A program made the translations under genes and the position numbers. Below, piece by piece: positions 24,047 to 35,724 of a stretch of DNA of 64,000 nt. The DNA lies in assembly GCF_000003195.3 (NCBI RefSeq), contig NC_012870.2, positions 35,528,741 to 35,592,740 of the forward strand, in the 5' to 3' direction. Position 1 is the stretch's first letter; every line of letters starts with the position of its first letter. The notes under the pieces were generated by a model that searched no databases, was not told the DNA's origin, and saw only the letters and a program-made list of their open reading frames with translations. The DNA is from Sorghum bicolor. Lineage: Eukaryota > Streptophyta > Magnoliopsida > Poales > Poaceae.

Positions 24047-24764
24047 TGTTGATGCAAAAGTGGATCTGCAAACACAAAGGGCTAATACCCGATTCCGTGT
24101 TAAGGCGTGCCAGCCGATTTGACCTTACAACCGACAAAGGTGATAACTTGAATACTTTGGTCCTGACAACAGCGATGCGCCCGGATGCCACGGCCAAGAG
24201 GTATTCACGCGGAACTTGAGAACTCGCCGAGTTTGACTCGATGAATTCCTAAGAACTCATAAGTAAAAAGAAAATATGTGAGGTGACGAAGTCATCAAAA
24301 AGTAGATGCTAGAATAGATGTAAAAACTTATGTTTGATTGATTGTGATCCTTTTCTTACATTGCTACGGGGTCTACATTTATACCCTGTCCAAAAGAATT
24401 ACAACCAAATACGACTAGGACTCTAATTCCAAATCGAACGGAATCTGTAAGTAAAACAAACTCTAATAACTATGGAAAACATTAATCTATCCACCATAGG
24501 CGATCGGCACACCGTCACCATCCTATTGACAATTCTTGCGCCTTCTTCTGCTATCATCGGCAAATCACCTTCCATCAGCATCGGCAACCACCAATATCGG
24601 TCATCGGCATAGATCAATCACCCCCGGACTTGGTCACATCATGCTGCCTTATCATCGGCATCATAACCCATCGGAAACCCTTCTGCCAATCAAGCATTAC
24701 TTTTCCGCCTGCCGATCTGTACTCCATTAATTTCTCAGGTACTTGTCCAAAAACGGTGTCAACA
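24047..24764 (-). repeat. 5' LTR of element A
   Basis: A 718-bp LTR that begins TGTTGATGCAAAA and ends CGGTGTCAACA on the plus strand, homologous to 57278-57977. On the minus strand a TATA box (TATAAATG, 24383-24376) marks the promoter for gag-pol. Several ATCGGC/GCCGAT motifs lie in it, mostly on the U3 side (24540-24720). I could not assign the primer site: the adjoining minus-strand sequence has AGCACGCCTGGTGGGAC, which I cannot match to a tRNA from memory. The left LTR of A is outside the window. Confidence 0.88.
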
Positions 24765-25835
24765 CTTTTATACATAAGAACAAGAAAATTACTTTGCTGC
24801 CTTTGTCACCAATGGATATTGTTAAACTTGCTAAAGAGATTATGAAGAAATCTTCCACAGACATTGATAAAAATAATGAAAATAAGTTACATAGAGGTGC
24901 TTTACTTGCTACAACTTCTACTACTACTGCGTTATGTGATAATCCAGATGCATCATGTTATACTATGCTTTGTCAACCTATTATGTCTTGTGCATTGCCT
25001 ACTGTCACTAACCTTTTGCAGGAATTTGTTGATGGGGACGAGTCGAGGACGACTGCAATTTTAGAAGGAGGGGATGATGAGGACATCGCCAAGATGGAGT
25101 CGAGGACGACTCCAATTCAAGCTGGATACATTGACACCATTGTCTTTTCCAAGTTGTGATTCATCTCCAACTCAGCTACCATGTCACTCTCGGACTCAGC
25201 AAACATATCGTCAGTGTTTTGATCATAACTTCTTCATACGACATGGAAACGGGGTGATCTTGGACTCGTTGGAAAGGGGACAACAACGCCGTCATTTTCG
25301 ATCTGATCCCAGCTCCAGATCCTTCGTGGATTAATCATTATGTTTATGCCAAGGTGCTGCGTCACCTATTTTGGGCCAATTTGGTCATGTATCGAATTCG
25401 GGCCTTAAGCCCATGTTGTGGGCACCTCCCCCTGGTCGTCTCCAACCCTAGGTCGTTTCTCCTTTATATTCCATGCAGCCGCCGCTGTTTAGACTTGGGT
25501 TTTGTTTAGAGTTTAGTTTTCCATCGAGAAACTGAATCGTTCATTGTAACTGTGGTGACAAATCCTTTTACAGTAATCTAGGGTCCCCGTTCTTGATCTC
25601 CTCCACTGTGTCGATTAGTCCATTGGAACCAAGTTCTTGAACCCTCAATGAATATTCGCGTCATTTACATCTGCAATTTCAGATTGCATGTTTATACTTT
25701 CTTGCTTGTATTCTTCGATTCGCTCACAGGAACAGCCTTCTTGGCAAGGTCAATCAAGTTGTGCTTCGTTGATAACCAACGGAGCAGTGGTGTAACGGTT
25801 GCAGGGTTCGAATCGTGTTGATTTGAAGCCGGATC
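24765..25835 (+). pseudogene. Element L: plus-strand gypsy remnant with LTR-like tail
   Basis: An open segment (about 24770-25159) reads KKITLLPLSPMDIVKLAKEI and later PTVTNLLQEFVD, like the region between protease and RT of several grass gypsy elements, then collapses into a short duplicated acidic segment (two copies of GAGTCGAGGACGACT, about 25039 and 25097). RT, RNase H and integrase are missing. From about 25160 to 25835 the sequence looks like an LTR (CAGCCGCCGCTGTTTAGA, then TCTTGCTTGTATTCTTCG), judged by resemblance only. A inserted at its left side. Boundaries are uncertain. Confidence 0.45.
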
Positions 25836-27121
25836 GCGAATGTCGAGTTCTCCATAATCAAATTTATCAACTACCTCTCGGAAGATTGGGCCTGGTCTCA
25901 TCAAGCTCGAACCTCCAGCCTCATAGGGGTGAGTAACGTATCCCATACCATATCCATACCCATGGGTAAATCCGGGTGCAGGTATAGCAGGGGTCCATCC
26001 CATCCCTAGCATAGCTGGTGGCGGAGTGTGCTGTGCTGGCTGTGCGGATGGTGCTGGTTGTGCTGCCCTTGCTGCTTGTGCTGCCTGCTCTTCTTGATCC
26101 CTCCTCCGTGTGTTCTTGCGAGAAACAGAGCTCCTGCGTCCTCCTTCCGTCTCAATGAGGGTGAAGGTGAGTGATGGGGAATTATACAGAGCGAGATTCG
26201 GGTTAGGTAACTGGATCTCGTTTGTATATCTCGAAAAATAATATAAAATCTTTTTACCTATTTTGTCGCATTTAATCACATGTGCATACGAAAGATATGA
26301 TTCATTAATCATGATGCGAGGAGTAGTGATGTAAATAATGGTATTAGCAGCATGGGGATCAACACTTGCAGCAAGGCGAGTAGTAAGAGATGTGCACATG
26401 ATAGTAGTTGAAGTGTTAATGGAATGCAACCAATGATTAACAAGCTCAACAACAGGTGCAACCTTAATCTTTTTGAGCGTAGCATAATGCAACTTCAACT
26501 CTATGTCGTAAGTAAGATGCGTATCATCTCTTGAAAATAACGAACTAGCGATCCACTTATGGAGAAGCCTCAGAGTGGGGTGATGGATGTTGGTAGAATG
26601 CCCCTGAAACTTTCCAACGACGTGTTGCCCCGAGATCAAATGTCAGAAAGCATGACATTGGTAACTCCCGAGGGAGAAACCTAAGTCAATGGAGCACCGC
26701 TCGTGGAAACCCAAACTGTTGGCAAGATCCTTCCAATAAATACCAAAATCTCTTCCAAAGCAACGAAAGGTAATACCAAAATCGACAATTTGTAGAGTGC
26801 CCAAAGTTTGGAACATCAAAAGATGTGACCCAAGTTCATGAACGGGGGCAACTCTACTTTAACCAAGATGCTCGAAAATAGTATCAAACTCAACATCCAT
26901 ACCTATTTGGTGCAAGAATGCAGGGTCGAATGCCGGCGAATGGAGGAACTCGCGTTCCTTTATGAGGTTTTATGCCTGCATCTCCCGCTCGCTCTCCAAG
27001 TCAATGAAGGGGGTGTCGGCCTCGTCAATGGCATGGCCGTGTGGCTCCTCCTCCTCTCCTCCATGTGTCGGCTACTCGTTCCTTGCAGGGGTTGGTGGAT
27101 CAACTCATGGTGGACGAGCTA
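25836..27121 (-). pseudogene. Athila ORF1/gag N-terminal remnant
   Basis: Minus-strand protein sequence typical of the Athila ORF1 family. Reading from about 26960: EFLHSPAFDPAFLHQIGMD, HELGSHLLMFQTLGTLQIVD, FGITFRCFGRDFGIYWKDLA, then in one open stretch from 26639 HHPTLRLLHKWIASSLFSRD, PRIMINESYLSYAH and a Gln/Ala/Pro-rich tail. A stop near 26640 and frame changes near 26840 and 27000 break it. The last 45 or so codons of the open frame (25692-25835) read through LTR-like sequence of element L, so the real remnant ends near FDYGELDIRDP. The function in intact relatives is particle formation. Confidence 0.7.
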
Positions 27122-27763
27122 GCACAAGTGTATGGTGTTTTTGCTTGGAGAGGGAAGTGTGCAAGAGGTTTTTGACAGAATTTTCTTGCACTAAGCTTGT
27201 GGAGTAGGCTATGAAGCAAAGTGGAGCAAGAGAGTGAAGAAGGGAAGAGTAAAAAAATGTGTGTGAGAGGGGTGAGGTGCTCCACTCGGGATCCTCTCTA
27301 TTTATAGAGTCGATCGCAGGACGGTGAGCGCCCCCCTCAATGGCTACTAGCTGTTGCCCAAAGGCCGAGGCCAGCAGGCCTTGGGCAGGGTGCGGCCGCA
27401 CCCTGGTGCGCCCGCACCAGTGGTGGGCCGGCCTCTACCCAGCCTTTTGGCTGCTGGGTCCAACGGTCACCCCAAACGTCTCTCTGGTTATGATGAGACT
27501 TGGTCCAGATTTTGATTTTCCACATATTTATTCAAAATATTTTTGGTTTTCAATAATTATATAAAAATAACATTTGGAAATGGGAAAATCTATACTACCA
27601 GAAAATAATTTTTGTAAGATTTCTAGAGAAACTTTATTTTTGACTAAAAATAAAACTATAGAAAGGGAAACTTTTGGAAACTAAAAATAAAAACTTACGA
27701 TAAAAAGGGAAATTAAAACAAAATTTAAAGAATTTAAAAAGACATAATACCTAAGCTGGGACA
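27122..27763 (-). repeat. LTR-like segment of element F with TATA box
   Basis: The minus-strand start is TGTCCCAGCTTAGG (27763), right after a polypurine tract, as expected for a 3' LTR. A clear TATA box (TATAAATAG, 27306-27298 on the minus strand) lies about 460 bp in. No terminal CA or primer site can be found between the TATA box and the Athila ORF1 remnant, so the distal part of the LTR seems lost or fused to it. Confidence 0.5.
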
Positions 27764-28557
27764 CCTCCCCCAAGCTTGCTTGATGTCGTGGGCCCCCTTC
27801 AGATATCTTTATTGGGACACAAATAGCACAAACGTTATTTTTGTTATATATAGTTTTTTTAAGATAACTACCGAATGCCTTCGACAAGGGCTCAACATTT
27901 ATAGTCCATTGGCAAGACTCTCCTTCATTCTTCTGTGGTTGCATGGACGAACTCAGTAGAGGTTTCCGGTTGCCCTGGGATCCTCTTTGTGCCAGTGACT
28001 GGAATTGATGCAGCTATCTATGCTATCTATGTTTCTATCATCTTGTTGAAACTTGTCTGACTTTTGACAGATCAACAAAGAGTTTCAAGCTTGGCATTTA
28101 TGTTCTCAATGATCTTGTCATTGTAGGACAACTTCTTGGTCAGATTCTCGTTGATTTTAGCTTCCCCTATGGCCAGATCTTTCAAGGAAGGCTGATCGAA
28201 GAAATTACCCTGCGGGCGGTGCTGATTGTTCCACCCGTTGTTACCTTGCTGTGGTGGCCGAAACCCATTGTTGACATATGCTGCTTCTTCTTGGGTTTCA
28301 GGGCAATTGTTCCCCGAATGGCCATCATCACCACAAACTTCACACTATGTGTGTGAGTTCACTGCTTGGATGGTGCCCATGTTGGGATTTGCAACTTGTC
28401 CGTCCATTCTTTGCAGCAGCAAGTCTATTTTTGCGGCAAGCACATCTGCCTCCTTCGCAGATTGCGAGCCTTTTTGTGTTTTCCTTCCTTCTCCCTAGCT
28501 TTGATTTGCCACCATCTTCTCGATGAGGGCAGTAGCTTCATTAATGGTGAGAGAAAG
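27764..28557 (-). pseudogene. Element F: Athila-type gag fragment and polypurine tract
   Basis: The minus strand reads FLSLTINEATALIEKMVANQS, a zinc knuckle of form C-x2-C-x4-H-x4-C (CEVCGDDGHSGNNC near 28300), NNGFRPPQQGNNGWNN and a C-terminal gag tail (KRIPGQPETSTEF near 27990). Stops lie near 28497 and 28348. Coding then jumps straight to a polypurine tract at 27776-27764 (AGCTTGGGGGAGG), so protease, RT and integrase are missing. The upstream side is cut by LTR H at 28563. Its gag resembles that of C and G but is clearly more diverged. Confidence 0.7.
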
Positions 28558-28562
28558 GAATT

Positions 28563-29635
28563 TGTTGACGGTCCTTAAGTATCAAATTTAATCATCAAAT
28601 AAATAAAGAAAAGGATCCAAATGCAACCAACACCCAGACTTAGGGTTTTATCTGACAGAATTCCACGAGTTTTGGTGTTTGTCTATTTCTACAGGGGGTT
28701 ATCAGGAAATATGGAGGAAAGGCCCACACATCGGGTTTACAGAGAGATATTAACGTGACGCGCAATTTTCTATCATCTAGAAGACTCCAGAAACCACGGG
28801 AACGAACGGGAGGCCGAGTGGGCTCGGGAGCAGGGCGCCCGCCCTGCTACAGGAACCAATCATGTTCAATCTCGCGGATCATGCTCCACCGACCTAAAGG
28901 ATCAAGGAAAACTGTGCGATTCATGATGGTTTGACCCAACGGCCCACATTCATTTGGAAGGACTATAGAAGCAGACCCCCTGGCCCCTAGAGGAGGCACC
29001 CCTTGATCCCTATTCATTATTCATAGACAGAGCAAAAGCTAGGATTTGGAGATGAGAGCTCTCCTCTCTTCTCTAAACTAGAGTAGATCTAGATAGTAGC
29101 GAGATGGAGAGCGAGGGAGGATTGGAGGAGAGGTCGGCCTGTCGGTTCTTCCTCTGGTTGTACTTCGCCATGATCAAGCTCTAATCAAGCTTGCTCATGG
29201 GATGACTATGGTAATCTATTTCTATTTCATTATGCAATTACTAATCATGTATGTTCTGGTTCACAACTCTTTTGAGTACTTTTAATCTATAGGACCCTAT
29301 AGGTTAGAATTGTAGTATAGGTGTAAGCGTGGTGCATGGACCTAGATTACTTGTGGATATCCCCTGTCTAGCCGGATCGTGTGGTAGGCCGCGTATGTGA
29401 CAGCTACGTTGGTCCACTGTAGTCCACCTCCCGTTAGCAGGACTGGTAGGGTTTATCGGCCTATGGATAAGCATCCTTTGTGGTGTATTCTTATCACGTG
29501 GTTCATCCCAGACATAGACATACCCCTTTGAAGTAGAGAAACCATAGTTATCCTCTCTATTCTCCTACCATCGCCCATATACTAGATTGCTCTACTCTCT
29601 ATTCCCGTATTATCACTTATTGTTATCTTACAAAT
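28563..29635 (+). repeat. Element H: truncated plus-strand LTR of an Athila-type family
   Basis: Starts TGTTGACGGTCCTTAAG, the same beginning as the LTRs of C, D and E read on their coding strand, and carries the GGGCGCCCGCCC module near 28836-28847. Its second half (from about 28900) is unlike theirs, so it is another family. No terminal CAACA is found; at 29635 it passes into C-family interior sequence through the shared word CAAATCAATAAG. GAATT (28558-28562) precedes it as a possible half of a target duplication. Confidence 0.65.
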
Positions 29636-31292
29636 CAATAAGTTTAATCAAGATGTGCATGTGTGGCGAATGAATGGTGTATGGTGATAATGGTGATAAC
29701 AATGGTGGAAACAATGGTGGTGGAAGTCTAATTCTACTTTGCTCTTTGAGGGGATACATACATTCCTTGCTTTTTGAAACTTTATGAGGAGAATGAGATG
29801 CTCTTCTTTTTCTTTTCTCTCAGGTGGGTATCTTGTACACCTAATTCTACTGTCGGACACTTGTCCATTTTTACCTCTCGTCTCACTTTTTCTTTTCTTT
29901 CGAGGTTCCGAGCACTTGCTCCTTTTTATTTCCTCGTATTTGTTTATTTTTTTTTCTCTCTTTTTTTTATAAGCACTCATCTCTTGAGATAATATAGCAA
30001 GTGGTAGTAACAAGATAACTTGAGCATTTATTTCACAAGGGAAAAACAGAGATATTTTTGGCTATTCTCTCCCGGATTAGGAGTAGAATATTTTTGGGTG
30101 ATTCTGGAGATGGAAATGGATGGATATATGTGGATGGTACTTCCAGAGTAGAAGTAGCATATATGAGTGAACGTGCAAGTGAAATCTTGATTTAACCACA
30201 TGACAAGCTCCTAAGGGTCTACACAACTTGACCACACTCAATGCTCATAAGCAGTAAATAGTAAATGTGTGGCTCAAAGTCTAGCAAGCATGTATATATG
30301 GCTGTGGTAGGAATTTAAACTCTCATCATACAGGAACTCATCATGCAACATTTTAAAGATTTTCAAAGATAAAATTCTCCAGAATTCTAGCATCTCTAGG
30401 AACAGATAAACAGCAGCTCAACCTTCCCAAATCATATCCGTTAACAACTTAGACTTCAGATTAAGTTCTCATCCCACAAGTTTAGGTCTAGAGCAAGCTT
30501 TAAATTATAACAGTTATATCTAAACTTGAGAGAGAACTTAAAATGTGCAAATTAGGCAGAGCAACTATTCATCATATCCATGCTAGAGTTTTATTGTTAA
30601 GATACAGATTAGCATAGCCACTTTATTTATTTATTAAACACACTAAGCAAAAGATATATATATATATAAGCACAAACTTTTTATTTGGTTTTTCATAGTT
30701 ATGTATATTTATATTCTAAAATAATATAAGTTTAAAGATAGATAGATAGAAATACTTATCGAGATAAATGGGGGTGCTCTCCCCAAGCTGAATTTTGACG
30801 TAATTTCTCTTGATGTAGCTAGCAGGTGGCAGAGGTGTATTTGAAAGTCAGCAGCATTCTGACAGCGATTAGAATGTCCTCCGTCTGCCAGTCTTCTTGA
30901 TTCTTAAATTCTGTGGAGTTCAAATAGACAACAAAGCTTGTGAAACTGGTTAAGTGTTAGCATAAATATCTAGCCTTTATCATGTTGAGACTCATTAATA
31001 AATATTACTCCCTGTTTTTCATTTTCATTTTTATAAAGTAGAAAAATATTTATTTTATTTTTATGCCACCACAATGAATGTACTTATGGGTTTTATGCCA
31101 CTCGTATACTCACATGGGGCTTACTGTTTTTTCATATTTTTTATTTTCTTTTTAGGATAGCATGAACATGATTAACTAAGCAAACTGTTTAAAATAATTG
31201 AAAGGGAAAGGATAACTACCAAGTTTACCTCTTGGCAAGGCGTTCGGTGTTTTTAAGTCCTCCGAACGGGACTCTCCATTTTCTCAATTGTC
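29636..31292 (-). other. Non-coding spacer of element G
   Basis: About 1.65 kb parallel to 6290-7960 of C and 9890-11590 of D, including the pyrimidine belt (29800-29980) and GGACACTTGTCC near 29855. A TA-dinucleotide run is at about 30655-30668. No gene is visible. Confidence 0.75.
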
Positions 31293-33932
31293 CTAGTATT
31301 CGTTGGGTGGCGTAGTCGGTACTTCCGGCAGTGCCTCCTCTTCATGTATAGTTATCTTCATTTTCCATACCTGAGTTGGTGCTTCGATCTCCTCTAGATA
31401 ATTCTGTTTAAACTCTACGTCTTCTGACCTTACAACTTCTCCTTCATAGTCTGCCCATCCGTCCTTGATGATTTGCCTCCTCTGGTTGCGGTTGCGTCGC
31501 TTTCTTACCTGCTTAGATTCTTCAATGATATAGTTAGGGTCAGTAAAATAATGGCGTACCTTTTCTGAGGGGAAGTGCATATGGACTTCTCTGGTTCCAA
31601 TGTAGATAATTGCTTTAACGGTGCTGAGGAACGGTCTTCAAAGGATGATGGGTGGATCATACTCGTCTTCTCCCATGTCAATAACTTGAAAGTCTATGTA
31701 GACAAAGTGATCGTCTATTTTGACTGGGACATCAGTTACTATTCCTTTAACTTCTCGAAATGTCTGATCTGCCATCTGGAGCTGAATGTATGTTGGTCTT
31801 AGTGGCATGGTTCCGAACAAGAGCCGATAGGTGACTGCGGCCATTATGTTGACGCCCGATCCGGTGTCGCAAGTCGTCTTGTAGAAGTTGTATCTATTTA
31901 TGGAGCAGTAGATGCTTGGCATTCCTGGGTCGTCCTTCTTGGTCAAAAGCGGTGACTTAAGGTGGTGATCTTGGCCTCCATGAATTGCAGTGACCATCTT
32001 AGCTGACTCGGTTTCACACTTGCTTGTTCCTGTTCCTCCTGTTGGTCCTCTTCCTTGATTCACGTCTGGATTGATCTGGAATTTGTGCAGTCTTGTTCTT
32101 GAAGAAAAATGTCTCCTTCTTCTCTTTGACGTAGAAACTGATCTTGGCAGCTCTAGCGTAGATGATAGCTCCCGTGGTGTTTAAGAATGGCCTCCCTAAG
32201 ATGATGGGTGCCCACTCATCATTTCCGGTCTCTATCACTACGAAGTCTGCTGGGGCATACAAGGTACCAACTCGGACACAAAGGTTCTTCACTATTCCTT
32301 TTGGAAAAGTTATCGTCTGATCTGCAAACTGCAAACACATGGTTGTCTCTAATAAAGGATGTGTAAAGAATTTCTCATAGAGTACCCTGGGTATAATATT
32401 GACGCTAGAGCCAAAGTCACAGAGTGCTTCTGGGACGTCCACCATGCCGATGGAGATCGGGATGACGGGGCGTCCTGGATCGCCTCTCTTGACCGGCAGA
32501 AGGTCAGTAGAGAATTCAGTGACGGGGTTACTCCAATTATTACCTGCATCAAACATGTCTACAAGATTTGTAGATTCTAATCCTTCCGGTTGTGATGGTA
32601 TACCAGGGTTAGTAGCAGGAACAGCAGCAGCTATTTGATTTAACTGAGATTCAATCATTTTATTAAAGCTAATTTGATTCTTGATGGCAGTAGAGAAATT
32701 ATCCATTCTATTATTTATATTTTCTAGCATTTTATCATTAGATGCCAATTTCTTAGATAGGTTATCCATTAGCTTTCCTTGATTAGACACTAACTCTCTC
32801 AAAGGTGGAAAATTATTATTATTGTTGTAAGAATTATTACCTTGATAATTACCTTAGTAGTTAGGCCTCTGTTGATTCCAACCTTGATTTTGTTGAGGAC
32901 GGTTGTAGTAGTAGTTGTTGTTGTTGATGTAGTTCACATCCTCAAGTATCTCAGGGCAGTGATTGCCTGAGTGTCCAGTGTCTCCACACTCCTCACAAGT
33001 CATGTGAGAGTCGTAGATGTGCATAACTTCTTTCTTGTCTCCAGCTCTATCATCGAGCTTCTTCATGAGCAGGTCTAGCTTTGCAGATAGCATGTCTACC
33101 TCCTTTAGCTGATGCATACCTCCACCTCTCTTGCGTGTCTAGGTCATCTCTTCATTCCAGCTTTGGTTGGACGCCATCTTCTCCACAAGAGCTGTGGCTT
33201 GTGGTATAGTAAGTGATAAGAATGCTCCTCCAGCTGCAGCATCCATGGTCTCTCGGGCACTGTTGCCGAGCCCATGATAAACGTCTGCATCAGTAGCCAA
33301 CTCTCCATTCCATGATGGGGACATTCTAGGATGTAGTCTTGAAAGCGCTCCCATGCTTCTGGAACAAATTCATCATTTTGTTGCTGAAAACTTGTAATCT
33401 TCCCACGGAGAGCATTGGTCTTGCCCATGGGAAAGAACTTTGCCAGGAAGTTTGTTGAGCAGAGTGCCCACGTAGTATTCTTCTCTTTTGTAGCGTAGAA
33501 CCACTGCTTCGCTCCCCCTAATAGTGAGAATGGGAAGAGGCGAAGTAGTATAGCATCTTCGGAAACTCCTGATATGGTGAATGTGTTACAAATCTCCAGG
33601 AAGTGTTGTAAATGAGCACTAGCATCTTCGTGTGCCTTCCCACAGAACTGGTTGGATTGCACCATGTTGATAAGTCCAGGCTTGAGCTCAAAGTTGCCAT
33701 CGATCTCTGCAGCAGGTCCAGTGCGGACGTTGTCTATAGTGGGAGCTGAGAACTCGCGGATTGATTTGTTCGCCATGGCCTCGAACTCTGAAGACAAGTT
33801 CCGGTGATCTTCTTGATTGGATGAAGCTTCTTGCTGAAGTGTTGATGATCTCTTCTTGAGCTTGGCTCTCGTCTTCTTGAATAATGCTTCGGGATTGTCA
33901 ACAAAATTTCCTGGAAGATGTCTTCTATTCAT
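31293..33932 (-). pseudogene. gag plus two tandem protease domains of element G (frameshifted)
   Basis: Same gene as 16441-18663 of C but broken into five open pieces (33932-33144, 33117-32854, 32802-32014, 32063-31638, 31580-31293). Gag keeps RLFPFSLLGGAKQWFY and the knuckle CEECGDTGHSGNHC. A segment of about 300 bp (32545-32840) absent from C codes a helical region (MRELVSNQGKLMDNLSKKLA ... MIESQLNQIAAA). Protease 1 has LCDFGSSVNIIP; protease 2 keeps the active-site Asp (CDTGSGVNIMAA) that C has lost. Both end with a (I)ILGRPFLNT-type motif, the second broken by a frameshift near 31638. Confidence 0.82.
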
Positions 33933-34066
33933 ACATTCCCCTGCATAAGATAAAATAGAAAAATATCGGGGTAAAACTGTATGAGAGAATAGATAAGCTC
34001 AATCATATTAGTGATGCGAATGATAACTCAAAATCATTTATTCCATTCCTGATTAGTAATCAACCT

Positions 34067-34084
34067 TCCCCGGCAACGGCGCCA
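34067..34084 (-). other. tRNA-Asp primer binding site of element G
   Basis: TCCCCGGCAACGGCGCCA on the plus strand, 8 bp from the inner end of the LTR at 34093. Identical to the sites of C and D. Confidence 0.88.
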
Positions 34085-34092
34085 AAAATGCT

Positions 34093-35724
34093 TGTTGGGT
34101 ATTCTTAACATCATTACGAAAAGTAGACTAAGTTTTCTAAATCTAGTAACGGTGCCAAAAATGCCAAACCTATCCCTCACACCACTTAAGCCAAGTTGTC
34201 ATCCCCAGCATGATATAAGAGACGCGGTATTGAAATATGCAATTGCTCTTCTAAATAAATAATGAATGGGATCTGCAAGTGCACAGATTAATACCGATGT
34301 AGCATTTTAACCGGAAAGTATTCCAGGTATCGTTATTTATATTTTTACCACTAGGAAGGGATTAGCAATTATCAATATTGATTACAGAATAGAATATGAG
34401 ATTGAGCATCTATCATTGCATGTATAATTGAGAACATTATATCTAACTCTTCATACAGGGATAAGTGTCACATAAAAGATATATGAAATAATAATAGTGA
34501 CAAGGATAACTAATCTGATCTAGCCACATAATAAATATGATAAGCACCTCAATTAGATACTCTATAAAGTCATTAGCATAGTATTAGAACGAACTACAAG
34601 AATATTCCCTAAGTTATTCTCAACTATATAGTCTAGCATATCATAGTTAGTGCAAGCATACTTAGCAATCATTGTGAGACAAGACTATGCCCATGCATAG
34701 TGATATTACCAAGGAATATGAGAAACATTGCAATAACTCCCATGTAATAATGTTGCTCTGCCAGCCCAATACACGAGAGGGGGACTATATAAGAATCAAT
34801 GAAGCTGTCACTATCACGAACCACCCCACGATCTGGCATATTGGGTACAATCGCAGATAAATACGGTATAAGCACCACGCCTACAAAATATCTATCATTT
34901 ACCCATGGATCTGATGAATAAACGATATATGATCCTAAGCATGTATATAGATCCAATCTAACTAAGCCAAGTACATAACTATGATAAACCAAGAACAATA
35001 TAATCTTGAATATAAGCAAGTAGAGCAAAGTCATAAGCAATATATTGAAGTAGAACAAAGTCATATTCATAATATTGAAGAACAAAGATGATTAGAAAGC
35101 AATTAGAAGCACAATTAGAGAATTACCAAGAATCCTCCTGACAGATCCGGAAACCAATCGAAGATTGACTCCTTCTAGTTCTAATCCTATGTAGCTATGC
35201 TAATCTAGATATCTAATTGATGTGGTGGCTCTAATCTTGATCAGAGGCTTCTTCTCCTTTGAAGAACAATAAATTAGGGTTGAGAGGCTCTCTCCTCCAG
35301 GGGCCAGGGGGTCTGGTTTTATAGTCCCTTCAAGTGAATATGGGCCGTTGGATCAAACCGACATAGATTGTATGGTTTAGATTAATTCTTTAGGTCGGTG
35401 GAGATCTCCCACAAAGCAGAGTCCTGATTGGACTCCCAGAGGGGGCGGGCGCCCTGCCTCTGGCCCCGTTTCGCCTTTGCTTCGGTCTCGTGGCTTCTGG
35501 AGTCTTCTAGATGTAAGATAATTGCGCTGCACGTTAATATCTCTATGTAATCCCGACGTGTGGGCCTTTCTTCCGTATTTCCTGATAACCCCCTGCAGAA
35601 ATAGACAAACACCAAAATTCGTGGAATTCTGTCAGATAAAACCCTAAGTCTAGATGTTGATTTCATTTGGATCCTTTTCTTTATTTATTTGATAATTAAA
35701 TTTGATACTTAAGGACCGTCAACA
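34093..35724 (-). repeat. 5' LTR of element G
   Basis: A 1632-bp LTR of the C type (TGTTGGGTATTC ... CCGTCAACA). It carries one GGGCGGGCGCCC module (about 35444-35455) where C has two. It diverges more from the two C LTRs than they do from each other. Confidence 0.9.

Larger units (their letters stand above)
29636..35724 (-). mobile_element. Element G: left-truncated copy of the C family
   Basis: Minus-strand element with a 5' LTR (34093-35724), tRNA-Asp primer site, broken gag-protease-protease gene and part of the spacer. The 3' LTR, polypurine tract and roughly the last 0.55 kb of spacer are gone; the remaining spacer joins LTR H at 29635/29636. On the right the LTR abuts interior sequence of element E at 35725. 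The opposite half of E is missing too, so a deletion removed the end of G together with the 5' part of E. Confidence 0.85.

Noticed and set aside
25692..25835. C-terminal 45 or so residues of the Athila ORF1 open frame
   Set aside because: The plus strand here looks like the end of an LTR of element L, so the translation is read-through across a junction.
27980..28035. CTATCTATGCTATCTATG repeat as a microsatellite
   Set aside because: Only two to three imperfect units within a gag remnant; not significant.
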